Positions 1-9,121 of a DNA stretch of 64,000 nucleotides are shown here, piece after piece. The notes under the pieces were generated by a model, which worked only from the letters and a program-made list of their open reading frames with translations, had not been told where the DNA came from and did no database searches. The translations under genes were made by a program, and so were the position numbers. The first letter of the stretch is position 1; each line of letters opens with the position of its first letter. The DNA lies in assembly GCA_015493615.1 (NCBI GenBank), contig WGCV01000043.1:39867-103866 (forward strand), in the 5' to 3' direction. Origin of the DNA: Melioribacteraceae bacterium. Its GTDB lineage: Bacteria; Bacteroidota; Ignavibacteria; Ignavibacteriales; Melioribacteraceae.

Positions 1-172
1 ACAGCTGATTAAAGCGCTCCACTGTTCTATTGCTCAGGCGCAGAGATTTGCCTTTGAAGCGCATGTCCGTGGCAAATCGATTATTTACACCGGGGATTTA
101 TCCAAATGCCTTCAGATTACATCGGTGCTTGATGAAATTGAGTTGAATACCGAAATTGTAACTAAAGACTAA
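1..172 (+). CDS. ClpS-like ATP-dependent Clp protease adaptor (C-terminal part)
   Basis: The window opens inside a reading frame that runs without a stop from base 2 to a TAA at 170-172. The 56 visible residues contain a run of the form AHVRGKSIIYTG followed by a short helix-like tail. This fits the second half of the ClpS core fold, which has a conserved His and Gly before a strand, then a C-terminal helix that packs on the ClpA/ClpC N-domain. ClpS delivers N-degron substrates to the Clp protease in the cytoplasm. The start and the substrate-pocket residues lie upstream of the window, so the call rests only on the tail. A terminator-like hairpin near 526-559 could end its transcript. The family assignment is probable, not certain. 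Confidence 0.55.
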   Translation, partial: QLIKALHCSIAQAQRFAFEAHVRGKSIIYTGDLSKCLQITSVLDEIELNTEIVTKD

Positions 173-322
173 AAAACAATCGGGCAAGCCTAAGAGGATT
201 GCGCCGGAACAGAAACCATAAAAACACACCGTCCGCAATGGCGGATTGCGAACCCGCTTTAGAAAAACATCGCATTATTGTGAAACTTTCCGGAAGAAAA
301 ATTAAAGCAATTTTATTAGAAG

Positions 323-470
323 AAGGCTTTGCATAGCCTAATTTATTTGTCATATTGATTCTGCCGCGGCAGACTGTGGCATCGCAGATTGCAAGCAATT
401 TACGCTACAAAAAAACGTTTTGTTATTCGAGTTTTTAGAGCGGGAAAATTTTTCTGATGACAATTTTGGG
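323..470. repeat. Chimeric remnant: family A left end joined to family B right half
   Basis: Bases 323-360 start with AAGGCTTTGCATAGCC and continue TTTGTCATATTGA, the terminal repeat of family A. From about 361 the sequence switches to a PuC-rich palindrome (CTGCCGCGGCAG) and then to the right half of family B, ending at 468-470 with TGACAATTTTGGG. The B part is also readable as the reverse complement of 51180-51240 (AACGTTTT, TTATTCGAG and CGCTCTAAA blocks). Neither element is complete, so this is a fossil junction of two families. Confidence 0.6.
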
Positions 471-478
471 TTTATAAT

Positions 479-498
479 TGTCGAACAACTTCGTTCGA
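479..498. other. Perfect small inverted repeat
   Basis: GTCGAAC and GTTCGAC are separated by six bases. There is no T-run next to it, so it is not an obvious terminator; function unknown. Confidence 0.4.
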
Positions 499-525
499 CA
501 TTCTGAAAATACAAATAGCGGAAAC

Positions 526-559
526 AAAAAAAGCCCGAGGATTATTCTCAGGCTTTTTT
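526..559. terminator. Bidirectional rho-independent terminator between clpS-like gene and nrdJ
   Basis: Stem AAGCCCGAG (531-539) pairs with CTCAGGCTT (547-555) with one G-U type mismatch. It is flanked by an A-run on the left and a T-run on the right, so it can act on both strands. It lies 30 bases past the nrdJ stop. Confidence 0.85.
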
Positions 560-588
560 GAGTAACAGTTGTTTGTCGAATTTCTATT

Positions 589-3500
589 TTAACTGCAGCC
601 GGTTGTTGCGCCGCATGTCATACATTTTGTGCAAGTTCCGTTGCGAACCATCGTCATACTTCCGCATTCCGGACAGACATCCCCGGTGTAGCCTTGCTCT
701 TTGGCTTGTTCAACGGCTTGGGCTTTTTCAACTAATTCCATTTTTTTCGAGTAGTTCTCTTCCGAACCGTTGTCTTTGTTATCGGCTAATGTTACCGGTC
801 TTTCGCGAACTTCATCTTCATTTTCTCCGAAATCCGAATCTCTTAAAAATGAGATGGAAGGAGTAGTCTTAATTACGGAATCATCCTTAACATGAGCTAA
901 ATCGTTACGGCTCAAATATGTAACGGCTAATTCACGGAAGATGTAATCGATAACCGAAGTCGCCATTTTGATGCGTTTGTTTCCAAGCACCATTCCGCTC
1001 GGTTCGAATTTTGTAAATACAAACGCATCCACAAACTCTTCGAGCGGTACGCCGTGCTGAAGACCGAGTGAGACGGCAATCGCAAAACTGTTTAACAGAC
1101 TCCGGAAAGCCGCGCCTTCTTTAGCCATATCAATGAAGATTTCCCCGAGCTGACCGTTTTCGTATTCTCCCGTGCGGATGTAAACCGTTTGTCCGCTTAT
1201 TTTTGCTTTTTGTGTGTAACCGGTTCTTCTGTCAGGCAGACGTTTACGTTTGGCGATGTAACGGTGAATTATCTTTTCTGCGACTTTTACGATATCGTTT
1301 TGCTCTACGTATTCCTGGAGTTCCTCAATGTCGTCGTCGGAAACCGTGTTCAGCGGCTGCGACAATTTGGAACCGTCTCTGTAGATAGCGTTTGCTTTAA
1401 GTCCGAGTTTCCACGAATTGATGTAAGCGTTCTTAATATCTTCGATGGTAGCTTCGTGCGGGAAGTTCACGGTTTTGGATATCGCGCCCGAAACGAACGG
1501 CTGCGCCGCCGCCATCATATTGATGTGTCCTTCCGGTCTGATGAATCTTGTCCCTTTCTTTCCGCACTTATTGGCGCAGTCAAAAACAGGATAATCTTCC
1601 GCTTTAAGGAAAGGAGCGCCTTCAACGGTCATTGTGCCGCAGACGTAATCATTTGCCGAAGCGATTTCTTCTTTTGTAAAGCCCAGCCATTCAAGCAGAT
1701 TAAAATTGTAGCTGTTTAATTTTTCGGCAGGTACTTTAAGACTGTTTTTAAGGAAATTTTCTCCGATGCCGAATTTATTAAACGCAAAATTCAAATCGAA
1801 TACCGAAGGAAGCATCCCTTCGATTTTTGTTAATATTTCTTCCGTGAAGCCCTTGGTTTTAAGCGTTTCCTTGTTTATGTAAGGACAGCCTTCAAGAGTT
1901 CCGGCGCCTTTGGCGTATTTAACAATTTCATTTATTTGATCTTTATTGTAGCCGAGCTTTTCAAGCGCTGGAGGAATGGACTGATTGATGATTTTGAAAT
2001 ATCCTCCGCCGGCTAATTTTTTGAATTTGACCAAGGCAAAGTCCGGCTCGATTCCGGTTGTGTCGCAGTCCATAACCAAACCTATTGTTCCGGTGGGAGC
2101 AATAGCCGTAACTTGAGCGTTTCTGTAACCATGTTTTTCCCCGAGAGCAACAGCTTGGTCGGCGACTTCGCGCGCCGCTTCAAGTAAATCGGAAGGGCAA
2201 TAGCGCGGGTCGATGCCCATCGGCGTGACCGTAAGATTTTCATATTCTTCTTTCGGAACGTTATGAGCGGCGCGTTTGTGGTTTCTTAATACGCGCAGCA
2301 TAGCTTCTTTGTTTTCTTCGTATTTATTGAACGGACCGAACTCCTTTGCCATTTCAGCGGAAGTCGCATAAGCTGTCATGTGCATAATCGCGCTTACCGC
2401 TCCGGTAATTGCCTGGGCTTCTTTACTGTCGTAAGGAATTCCCAAACGCATCAGCAACGCGCCGATATTGGCGTAGCCGAGTCCGAGCGTTCTGAAGTCG
2501 TAACTTCTTTGCGCCATTTCTTTACTTGGGAATTGCGCCATCAACACGCTTATTTCAAGAACGATAGTCCAAAGGCGCGTTGTGTGTTTAAATTCTTTGA
2601 TTAAGAATTTCTTCTTCTTTTCGTCATAGAACTTAACCAAGTTCAGCGAAGCCAAATTGCAAGCGGTATCGTCAAGGAACATATATTCCGAGCATGGGTT
2701 CGACGCGTTTATTGCTCCGCTGTTGGGGCATGTGTGCCATTCGTTAATTGTCGAATGATACTGCATTCCCGGATCAGCCGAAGACCAAGCGGCATAGCCG
2801 ATTTGTTCCCATAAATCCCGCGCTTTGATTGTTTTGCACGGCTCGGGCGCTCTTCCTTCTTTCTGCGCTTTTTTCTTTTCGGTTCTCCAGTATAAATTCC
2901 AATCTTCGTCATTCAAAACCGCGGTCATAAATTCGTTTGTAACTCTTACGGAGTTGTTGGAATTTTGTCCGGAAACCGTTAAGTAAGCTTCCGAAGTCCA
3001 ATCGGTATCGTACTCGGGGAATTCAATCGACTTAAAACCTTGTTTGGCAAGCTCGATTACGCGCTCGATGTAATTCTGAGGAATTTGCGCTTTTTTGGCT
3101 TCAGCAATTGCCAGCTTTAAGTTTTTATTTGTTTTTTTATTAAATCTGTCGTTCTCGGGATGTTCGTCAAAGCAGGCTTTCATTATTTTGTTAAGATGAT
3201 AATTTGCGAGCTTTGAACCGGCGACGAGCGCGGCAACTTTTTGTTCCTCTACAACCTTCCAATTTATATATTCTTCTATATCCGGATGGTCAACGTCAAG
3301 CGTAACCATTTTAGCGGCGCGTCGTGTTGTTCCGCCGGATTTAATTGAACCTGCTGCGCGGTCTCCTATTTTAAGAAAGGACATTAATCCCGAAGATTTG
3401 CCTCCGCCGCTTAACGGTTCTCCTACTCCTCGTAATTCGGAAAAATTTGTGCCTGTTCCCGAGCCGTATTTGAACAATCTGGCTTCGCGGGTCCATAAAT

Positions 3501-4146
3501 CCATGATGCCGCCTTCGTTTACCAAATCGTCCTTTACTCCTTGTATAAAGCATGCATGCGGCTGAGGGTGTGTGTAGGAATCAAAGGATTCGGTTAGTTG
3601 ACCTGTTTGGAAATCGACATAATAATGTCCTTGCGAGGGACCGGTTATTCCGTATGCCCAATGTAAACCTGTGTTGAACCACTGCGGACTGTTAGGCGCA
3701 GATTTTTGTGTCGCGATAAGATATGTCATCTCATCGTAAAAAGCTTTTGCATCCTCCTCCGAATCAAAATAATTTGCTTTCCAGCCCCAGTAAGTCCACG
3801 TTCCGGCTAATCTGTGAAATACCTGTTTACTGTCGTTTTCCGAAGAATATCTTTCCTTTTCCGGCAGTTCGTTTAGTAAGTCGGTATCGGGCACAGAACG
3901 CTGCAGCCATTGCGGAACGCCTTTTTCTTTTACTTTTTTCAGTAAACGGGGAACTCCGGCTTTTCTAAAGTATTTTTGTGCAATGATGTCCGTCGCAACC
4001 TGAGACCATGAGTCGGGAACGAGCACATCGTCCATCCTGAATACAAGCGTTCCATCGGGATTCTTAATCTCGGAAGTCCGCTTGACAAAGTTGATTCCGG
4101 CTAAAGGGGATTCGCCGGCTTTGGTAAATAGTCGCTTAATTTTCAT
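589..4146 (-). CDS. nrdJ: Vitamin B12-dependent (class II) ribonucleotide reductase
   Basis: A 1185-residue protein that reduces ribonucleotides to deoxyribonucleotides using adenosylcobalamin, the oxygen-independent dNTP route. The catalytic core shows the paired active-site Cys at about residue 199 (HACFIQ) and the N-x-C-x-E site (NPCSE, Cys about 485), followed by glycyl/cysteinyl barrel sequence. The C-terminus (about 1155-1185) is a Cys-rich zinc-ribbon tail with CPEC, CTKC and CMTCG motifs, typical of the long NrdJ form. The open frame extends to 4224, but the ATG at 4146 is preferred: it is preceded by a GGGATAG box, and the first 26 codons of the longer frame run toward a repeat element. 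It is transcribed alone and ends at a clear terminator. Family identity is very secure. Confidence 0.97.
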   Translation of the reverse strand: MKIKRLFTKAGESPLAGINFVKRTSEIKNPDGTLVFRMDDVLVPDSWSQVATDIIAQKYFRKAGVPRLLKKVKEKGVPQWLQRSVPDTDLLNELPEKERYSSENDSKQVFHRLAGTWTYWGWKANYFDSEEDAKAFYDEMTYLIATQKSAPNSPQWFNTGLHWAYGITGPSQGHYYVDFQTGQLTESFDSYTHPQPHACFIQGVKDDLVNEGGIMDLWTREARLFKYGSGTGTNFSELRGVGEPLSGGGKSSGLMSFLKIGDRAAGSIKSGGTTRRAAKMVTLDVDHPDIEEYINWKVVEEQKVAALVAGSKLANYHLNKIMKACFDEHPENDRFNKKTNKNLKLAIAEAKKAQIPQNYIERVIELAKQGFKSIEFPEYDTDWTSEAYLTVSGQNSNNSVRVTNEFMTAVLNDEDWNLYWRTEKKKAQKEGRAPEPCKTIKARDLWEQIGYAAWSSADPGMQYHSTINEWHTCPNSGAINASNPCSEYMFLDDTACNLASLNLVKFYDEKKKKFLIKEFKHTTRLWTIVLEISVLMAQFPSKEMAQRSYDFRTLGLGYANIGALLMRLGIPYDSKEAQAITGAVSAIMHMTAYATSAEMAKEFGPFNKYEENKEAMLRVLRNHKRAAHNVPKEEYENLTVTPMGIDPRYCPSDLLEAAREVADQAVALGEKHGYRNAQVTAIAPTGTIGLVMDCDTTGIEPDFALVKFKKLAGGGYFKIINQSIPPALEKLGYNKDQINEIVKYAKGAGTLEGCPYINKETLKTKGFTEEILTKIEGMLPSVFDLNFAFNKFGIGENFLKNSLKVPAEKLNSYNFNLLEWLGFTKEEIASANDYVCGTMTVEGAPFLKAEDYPVFDCANKCGKKGTRFIRPEGHINMMAAAQPFVSGAISKTVNFPHEATIEDIKNAYINSWKLGLKANAIYRDGSKLSQPLNTVSDDDIEELQEYVEQNDIVKVAEKIIHRYIAKRKRLPDRRTGYTQKAKISGQTVYIRTGEYENGQLGEIFIDMAKEGAAFRSLLNSFAIAVSLGLQHGVPLEEFVDAFVFTKFEPSGMVLGNKRIKMATSVIDYIFRELAVTYLSRNDLAHVKDDSVIKTTPSISFLRDSDFGENEDEVRERPVTLADNKDNGSEENYSKKMELVEKAQAVEQAKEQGYTGDVCPECGSMTMVRNGTCTKCMTCGATTGCS

Positions 4147-4205
4147 AGCTATCCCAAATTTTAGAGTTAAAAACTTCGGGCAAAAACCCGTTGAATTAAA
4201 ATTTA

Positions 4206-4392
4206 TTACTAGAGACCTTTGCATAACCTAAATTTGTCATATTGAGTCCGCCAATCCGCCAAGGCGGAGGAGGAGTGAAAGCCGTCCGAAATATCTCTAA
4301 ATTGGGTATAATTACCGGTTTTGAGATTCTTCATTTCGCTTCGCTTCATTCAGAATGACATGTAAATTAGGTTCTGCAAAGCCTTTTACTAG
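4206..4392. repeat. Family A MITE-like element with 7-bp target duplication
   Basis: The element proper is 4213-4385. Left end AGACCTTTGCATAACC and right end (reverse complement) AAGGCTTTGCAGAACC form imperfect terminal inverted repeats that continue to a TGTCAT block on each side. It is bounded by the direct repeat TTACTAG at 4206-4212 and 4386-4392. Inside are a CCGCC-AA-GGCGG palindrome and the block ATTACCGGTTTTGAGATTC shared by all family A copies. It has no coding capacity. Confidence 0.8.
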
Positions 4393-4497
4393 TGAGTTCA
4401 CTTAAATAAGGTAATTTATTGAATAAATACCAACATTATAGGTTAATGATACTATTGTAAAGGCTTAAACCGTTTTAACGATTTTTAAGTAAACTCA
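4393..4497. repeat. Family E element (105 bp), abutting the family A copy
   Basis: Begins TGAGTTCACTTAAAT and ends with the reverse complement TGAGTTTACTTAAAA. Between them lies a weak hairpin AAACCGTTTTAACGATTT. It matches 6288-6474 and part of 51258-51427 in its ends and hairpin position. It starts exactly where the target duplication of the neighbouring family A element stops. The remaining gap to malQ (4498-4760) is AT-rich with nothing else recognisable. Confidence 0.6.
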
Positions 4498-4760
4498 TTA
4501 ATGATTTTTCACTGGAAAAGAGCGTTTCAACAAGTGGAAAATGGTTTGCAAATTATTGAATTCGGGACAGAAAATCAAACGAAATATTTAAATTTAAATT
4601 AAGTAATAAATCAATTTATTTATTCAAAGAGGCAACAACTCAATATAAAAGAATGAGTTAGAATACTCTATTTCACAAAATAAATTTGTAAAAAAGTTGG
4701 AATATTTTTTTAATTTCACTTCTGATTATTTCAGATTGTTGAAACTAAAAAAGGAAAGTT

Positions 4761-6254
4761 ATGGAATATAAAAGATCGGCGGGAATTTTACTTCATCCGA
4801 CCTCGTTGCCGGGGGAATACGGTATCGGAGATTTGGGCGAAAATGCATATAAGTTTGTTGACTTCATGGAAAAAGCGGGACAGAAACTTTGGCAGGTTTT
4901 TCCTTTAGGCCCAACCGGTTTTGGGGATTCGCCTTATCAGAGTTTTTCTGCTTTTGCAGGAAATCCGCTGCTTATTAGTCCGGACTTACTGAAAGAGAAA
5001 GGATTGCTTTCAGAAACGGACTTGTCTCAAATTCCGGAATTTGAACCTCACAATATTGAATTCGGGAAATTGATTAATTATAAAACGGAGCTTCTGAAAA
5101 AAGCATACGCAAATTATAAGGAAGCGGGTTTTGCGGATAAAACCGAGTACGAAAAATTTTGCAACGAGAATTCTTTCTGGCTTGAAGACTATGCCCTTTT
5201 CATGGCGAGTAAGGAATATCACGGGGGCGTATTATGGACAAAGTGGGAAAAATCGATAGCGTTCCGTGAAGCGTCTAAGTTGGATGAGTGGAAGGAAAAA
5301 CTTTCCGATTTGATAAATTATCAGAAGTTTATTCAGTTTACTTTTTTTGACGAGTGGAAAGCTTTAAGGCAATACGCCAATCAAAAGGGAATTACAATAA
5401 TCGGCGACATGCCTATATTTATTGCTTATGACAGCTCCGATGTATGGGCGAACAAAGAGCTATTCACCGTTGACGAAAAGGGCGAACTGGAAACTGTCGC
5501 CGGAGTGCCGCCCGATTATTTTAGTCCGACGGGACAGTTGTGGGGAAATCCTTTGTATCGCTGGGACGAAATGCGTAAAGATAATTTCAGCTGGTGGAAG
5601 AAGCGTTTCGGAAAATTGTTTGAACTTGTTGATATTGTCCGGATTGATCATTTCCGGGGATTTGAGGCGTTTTGGGAAATTCCCGGAGGAGCGCCGAACG
5701 CAATCAAAGGGAAGTGGGTTAAAGCTCCCGGAGAAGAGCTGTTCACCGAGATTAAAAGAACTTTCGGCGATCTTCCTATTTTAGCGGAAGACCTTGGCGT
5801 AATTACCGATGAGGTCCGCGCTTTAAGGGATAAGTTCGGATTTCCCGGGATGAAAATTTTGCAGTTTGCTTTCGGGAAAGATGGAGATAAAAATTTTCTC
5901 CCGCACAATTATTCACGGAACTCGGTTGTTTATACCGGCTCGCACGATAACGACACAACCAAAGGATTTTTCGATAAGGCGATGAACGAGGATATTGAGC
6001 TGTTCGAATGGACGCAGGACTATCTGAATTACTACGGCGCTGAGATTGTTTTTCCGCTGATTAAGGAGGCTTACAAATCTGTCGCAAATTACGCAATTAT
6101 TCCGATGCAGGATATTCTTAATCTCGGTTCGCAAGCGCGAATGAATTTTCCGGGGAAACTCGGAGGAAACTGGAGTTGGAGATTCAGTTGGGACCAAATT
6201 ACGGAAGAGCTTGCCTCAAAGTATCACTATCTGTGCAAACTTTACGAAAGATGA
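4761..6254 (+). CDS. malQ: 4-alpha-glucanotransferase (amylomaltase, GH77)
   Basis: A 497-residue cytoplasmic enzyme that moves alpha-1,4-glucan segments between maltodextrins, used in glycogen and maltodextrin metabolism. The N-terminus SAGILLHPTSLPGEYGIGD is the family signature. The three GH77 carboxylates are visible: nucleophile Asp about 296 in VRIDHFRG, acid/base Glu about 343 in ILAEDLG, and Asp about 396 in GSHDNDT. The length is normal for the short bacterial type without an extra N-terminal domain. The start follows a GGAAAG box. It stands alone between repeat-filled spacers. Confidence 0.97.
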   Translation: MEYKRSAGILLHPTSLPGEYGIGDLGENAYKFVDFMEKAGQKLWQVFPLGPTGFGDSPYQSFSAFAGNPLLISPDLLKEKGLLSETDLSQIPEFEPHNIEFGKLINYKTELLKKAYANYKEAGFADKTEYEKFCNENSFWLEDYALFMASKEYHGGVLWTKWEKSIAFREASKLDEWKEKLSDLINYQKFIQFTFFDEWKALRQYANQKGITIIGDMPIFIAYDSSDVWANKELFTVDEKGELETVAGVPPDYFSPTGQLWGNPLYRWDEMRKDNFSWWKKRFGKLFELVDIVRIDHFRGFEAFWEIPGGAPNAIKGKWVKAPGEELFTEIKRTFGDLPILAEDLGVITDEVRALRDKFGFPGMKILQFAFGKDGDKNFLPHNYSRNSVVYTGSHDNDTTKGFFDKAMNEDIELFEWTQDYLNYYGAEIVFPLIKEAYKSVANYAIIPMQDILNLGSQARMNFPGKLGGNWSWRFSWDQITEELASKYHYLCKLYER

Positions 6255-6287
6255 TTTTATCCTGTCGCTGAATAGTCTCAGCATACA

Positions 6288-6474
6288 TGAGCCTACTTAA
6301 AAAAGGTGATTATTTGCAAATTCAATAATTTATAAACCGCTGAAGCGGTTACTGATTTCTCTATGTTATTGCTAACCCCCCGTCTGCCACGGCGGATAAG
6401 TCGTGGGCTAATAGAATGCTTATTTTACATTGCAACCGTTTCAACGGTTTTTAGACCTTTCTTTAGTAAACTCA
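6288..6474. repeat. Family E element (187 bp)
   Basis: Left end TGAGCCTACTTAAAA, right end reverse complement TGAGTTTACTAAAG, directly flanked by TACA on both sides (6284-6287 and 6475-6478). It contains two hairpins, AACCGCTGAAGCGGTT and AACCGTTTCAACGGTT, and a CTGCCACGGCGG palindrome between them. Confidence 0.65.
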
Positions 6475-6489
6475 TACATGATATTTAGG

Positions 6490-6580
6490 GTTGCGATTTT
6501 GAAACATTATTTTTCCTATGTTGCATAATTGAAACATTTTTCTGAAATTTTCTTTAAAAATGTTGCATTTTTGAAATATT
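6490..6580 (+). promoter_or_regulatory. Three iterated 19-bp motifs upstream of the kinase/NtrC operon
   Basis: The motif GTTGCNNNNTTGAAAYATT occurs at 6490-6508, 6520-6538 and 6562-6580. Starts are 30 and 42 bases apart, close to 3 and 4 helical turns, so all three face roughly the same side of the DNA. The second copy has dyad character (TGTT ... AACA). A TATAAT box at 6584-6589 follows the third copy, which would overlap the -35 region. Likely binding sites of one regulator, possibly the NtrC-type protein encoded downstream (inference). Confidence 0.6.
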
Positions 6581-6622
6581 CTCTATAATTTTAAAACAAA
6601 ATTAGAAGGGAATATTAATTGC

Positions 6623-9121
6623 ATGAGCGGCGCCGAGCAAAATAATAACTCAAGAGTCATCAAAGAAAAACATATTTTTATTGTCATAGTTGTTTTATCG
6701 TTTGTGATTACGCTTATCGGTGCAATTATTTATCTTAACCGGCTGCCAAAATTAAAACTTCGTGAAATCTCCTACGTGGCTTATCAAACTAAAAGTTACG
6801 AAAAGCTCGTTCATTTAGATTCCTCCGATTCCGCTGAAATTTTCACCTTAAGCCAAGTACCGAACGAACTATCATACAAAATTACAATCTCGGATTTATC
6901 GGAAAAACATAAGATTGAATTTAAAATTAAAGCCGAAAAAACTAATCTTGACTGGATTACTTTTGACGATTTAAACGGGGACGGGAGTAAAGAAATAATT
7001 GCCCTCTATTTAAGGCGCGACTCGCTTTATCAATCTATTTTCAATCAAAAAACCGGAAGTTTTTTTTCGGGTGAAAAACTTGTAATGGTTAAACCTGAAA
7101 AAGCGCTTCATAAGAAATGGTTTTTTCACATAAAAACGGGGGGGATTATCAGCGACGATTCTACCGGCAAACATCTTATTTTTATAATGTGGGCAACCGG
7201 GGCTGTTTATCCGCGCGCGGTATTTGATTATAGTTTGTCAAAGCAGAAAATTGTAAGACGCCTTGATATGCTGTCCTCTCCTTATTTGCTTTACCTTTTT
7301 GATTTGAATAATGACGGTAAAAAAGAAATTATTGTTTCCACCATGGCGACGGCGACAGTTGAAAATATCAGCGATAAAAACAAATACGATTTTTATCACA
7401 GCTGGGTTATCGCTTTAAAACATAATTTTGAACCTCTTTTTACAATTAAAAAAGGACCTAAATTTTCATTTTTTTATACGGATACTCTTTCCACACAAAA
7501 AGGTAATTTCATCGTCGCGGCGCATCGTTCTCCCGCCAATAGTAATTATCCGGTGGAAATTTTAAAAATCGATTCCACCGGTAAAGTAGTTAAACAAGTA
7601 AAATTGAAAGCAATCCGTAGTTTTTATTTTTCCGTGCAAAAAGATGAATCAATTTGGTTTGCATTCAAAGACACGCTTAAAATTTTTAACGATAATTTGA
7701 AGACAATTCACAAAGTTTCTTTACCATCGTCAAAATCGGTCACTTCCGTGTATGAGTTTTCGTTTCCGGGCGGCGACTATTTTATAGGCTGGGCTTACGG
7801 CAACCTTTATGTTTTTGATAGGAATTATAATCTGATTTTATATAAAAAGTTTGAATATTCCGAAAAATTATCGAGAGGAGATATTTCGATATTCCAAAAC
7901 CGAAACGGCGGTCTTCCCTACGTATTAATTAGCGGTAAAGCTCAACGGAGATTATTTGAAATCGCGCCTAACAATCCGACGTTTATAATATTTTTCATCT
8001 TTTTGGGCGTATGGATATTGCTGTCGCTGTTCCTCTATTTTTCGAAAGTTTTGCTTCAAAAAGTTTTTATTTATTACTTCTATTTTTCACATTCTTCCGC
8101 AAGATCGTCCAACATGATTATACTGATTGACAGTAATAAAAAAGTCCGATATATGAACCAGGTTGCTAAAACGGTATTCTGCAGGGAGCGATCCAAATGC
8201 GACGAAAAAGGGCATTCCCATTATTCTTGGCTCTCTGAAGTGTCAAATGAGTTGTATAAGTTTCTTGATGTCGGAATTCAAACTTCCAATGAAGCGACGG
8301 CGGAGTTTACCGTTTCAACCGATAAACAAATTTTACGCGTTAAAGGTACATTCATTCCCTTTGTCTTATTCAATTCTTATCCGATAGGTTATTACTGCAG
8401 TCTGGTAGATTTATCAAAATCAATTGAAGCGGAGCGCGCAAAAGTTTATTCGCATTCAATTCAAAAGGTTGCGCATGAAATCAAGACGCCGCTCAACTCC
8501 CTACTGTTTACAGTGAAGTCGCTGGAGTTTCAGCATAAGAGCGACGAAGAAGTGAATCAGGAAGAAATTTTAAGCGACCTTCGTTTGCTGGAAACGGAAG
8601 TTAAAAGAATCAAAACTTTGACAAATAATCTTTTGAAATTTGCGAATCTGCAGAAGCCTCATTTTAAAGAAGTGAATATCGAGGAAATAATTTCCAAGTC
8701 CATTGAGAAATTTGAACCTTATAGGGGAAAAGGCGTTGAATTTAAGATTACGGGTGCGCTAGGAACTGTTTTCGCCGATGAATTTCAGATGAAAGAAGCT
8801 TTCCAGATATTAATCGAAAACAGCATTGACGCTATGAAAGCCAACGGTAAAGTAGAAATTATAATTTCAAAAGAAGTGATTCACGATGTTGAATTTTTGA
8901 AAATTATGCTGTTGGACGAGGGTGGTGGAATTCCGGAAAAAATCCATGACGTTTTGTTCGATCCTTATGTTACAACCAAGCTGCACGGAACCGGCATGGG
9001 ACTGGCTATTGCTCAGAAAATAGTGGAAGATCATGGAAGCAAATTAACTTTTACCACCGGTCCGAACGGTACTATATTTAGTTTTTATTTGAAATGTATT
9101 AACTGCGGAGAAGAAGTATGA
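6623..9121 (+). CDS. Membrane sensor histidine kinase with large extracytoplasmic repeat domain
   Basis: An 832-residue kinase. One membrane segment lies at about residues 18-38, then an outside domain of about 410 residues. That domain has two Asp-rich FG-GAP/VCBS-like loops (DLNGDGSKE, DLNNDGKKE), suggesting a beta-propeller. A second membrane segment spans about 453-475. Next comes a PAS-like region (about 495-600), a HisKA domain with the phospho-acceptor His about 618 in VAHEIKTP, and an HATPase domain with N, G1 and G2 boxes (IENSIDAM, DEGGGIPE, GTGMGLAI). It overlaps the next gene by ATGA, so it is translationally coupled to its probable partner. The ligand cannot be read from the sequence. 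Confidence 0.9.
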   Translation: MSGAEQNNNSRVIKEKHIFIVIVVLSFVITLIGAIIYLNRLPKLKLREISYVAYQTKSYEKLVHLDSSDSAEIFTLSQVPNELSYKITISDLSEKHKIEFKIKAEKTNLDWITFDDLNGDGSKEIIALYLRRDSLYQSIFNQKTGSFFSGEKLVMVKPEKALHKKWFFHIKTGGIISDDSTGKHLIFIMWATGAVYPRAVFDYSLSKQKIVRRLDMLSSPYLLYLFDLNNDGKKEIIVSTMATATVENISDKNKYDFYHSWVIALKHNFEPLFTIKKGPKFSFFYTDTLSTQKGNFIVAAHRSPANSNYPVEILKIDSTGKVVKQVKLKAIRSFYFSVQKDESIWFAFKDTLKIFNDNLKTIHKVSLPSSKSVTSVYEFSFPGGDYFIGWAYGNLYVFDRNYNLILYKKFEYSEKLSRGDISIFQNRNGGLPYVLISGKAQRRLFEIAPNNPTFIIFFIFLGVWILLSLFLYFSKVLLQKVFIYYFYFSHSSARSSNMIILIDSNKKVRYMNQVAKTVFCRERSKCDEKGHSHYSWLSEVSNELYKFLDVGIQTSNEATAEFTVSTDKQILRVKGTFIPFVLFNSYPIGYYCSLVDLSKSIEAERAKVYSHSIQKVAHEIKTPLNSLLFTVKSLEFQHKSDEEVNQEEILSDLRLLETEVKRIKTLTNNLLKFANLQKPHFKEVNIEEIISKSIEKFEPYRGKGVEFKITGALGTVFADEFQMKEAFQILIENSIDAMKANGKVEIIISKEVIHDVEFLKIMLLDEGGGIPEKIHDVLFDPYVTTKLHGTGMGLAIAQKIVEDHGSKLTFTTGPNGTIFSFYLKCINCGEEV

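Noticed and set aside
162..398. Minus-strand 78-codon open frame after the clpS-like gene
   Set aside because: It lies across repeat fragments (family A end, family B right half), has no family motifs and no ribosome binding site.
1189..1719. 176-codon open frame antisense to nrdJ
   Set aside because: Shadow of a very well-conserved gene; no recognisable protein features.
4147..4760. Cobalamin riboswitch upstream of the B12-dependent reductase
   Set aside because: The stretch is filled by family A and E repeats; no B12-box-like conserved sequence was found.
6483..6622. Possible sigma54 (-24/-12) promoter formed by the TTGCA boxes
   Set aside because: No GG stands 10 bases before the GC of any TTGCA copy, and a TATAAT box fits a sigma70-type promoter better.
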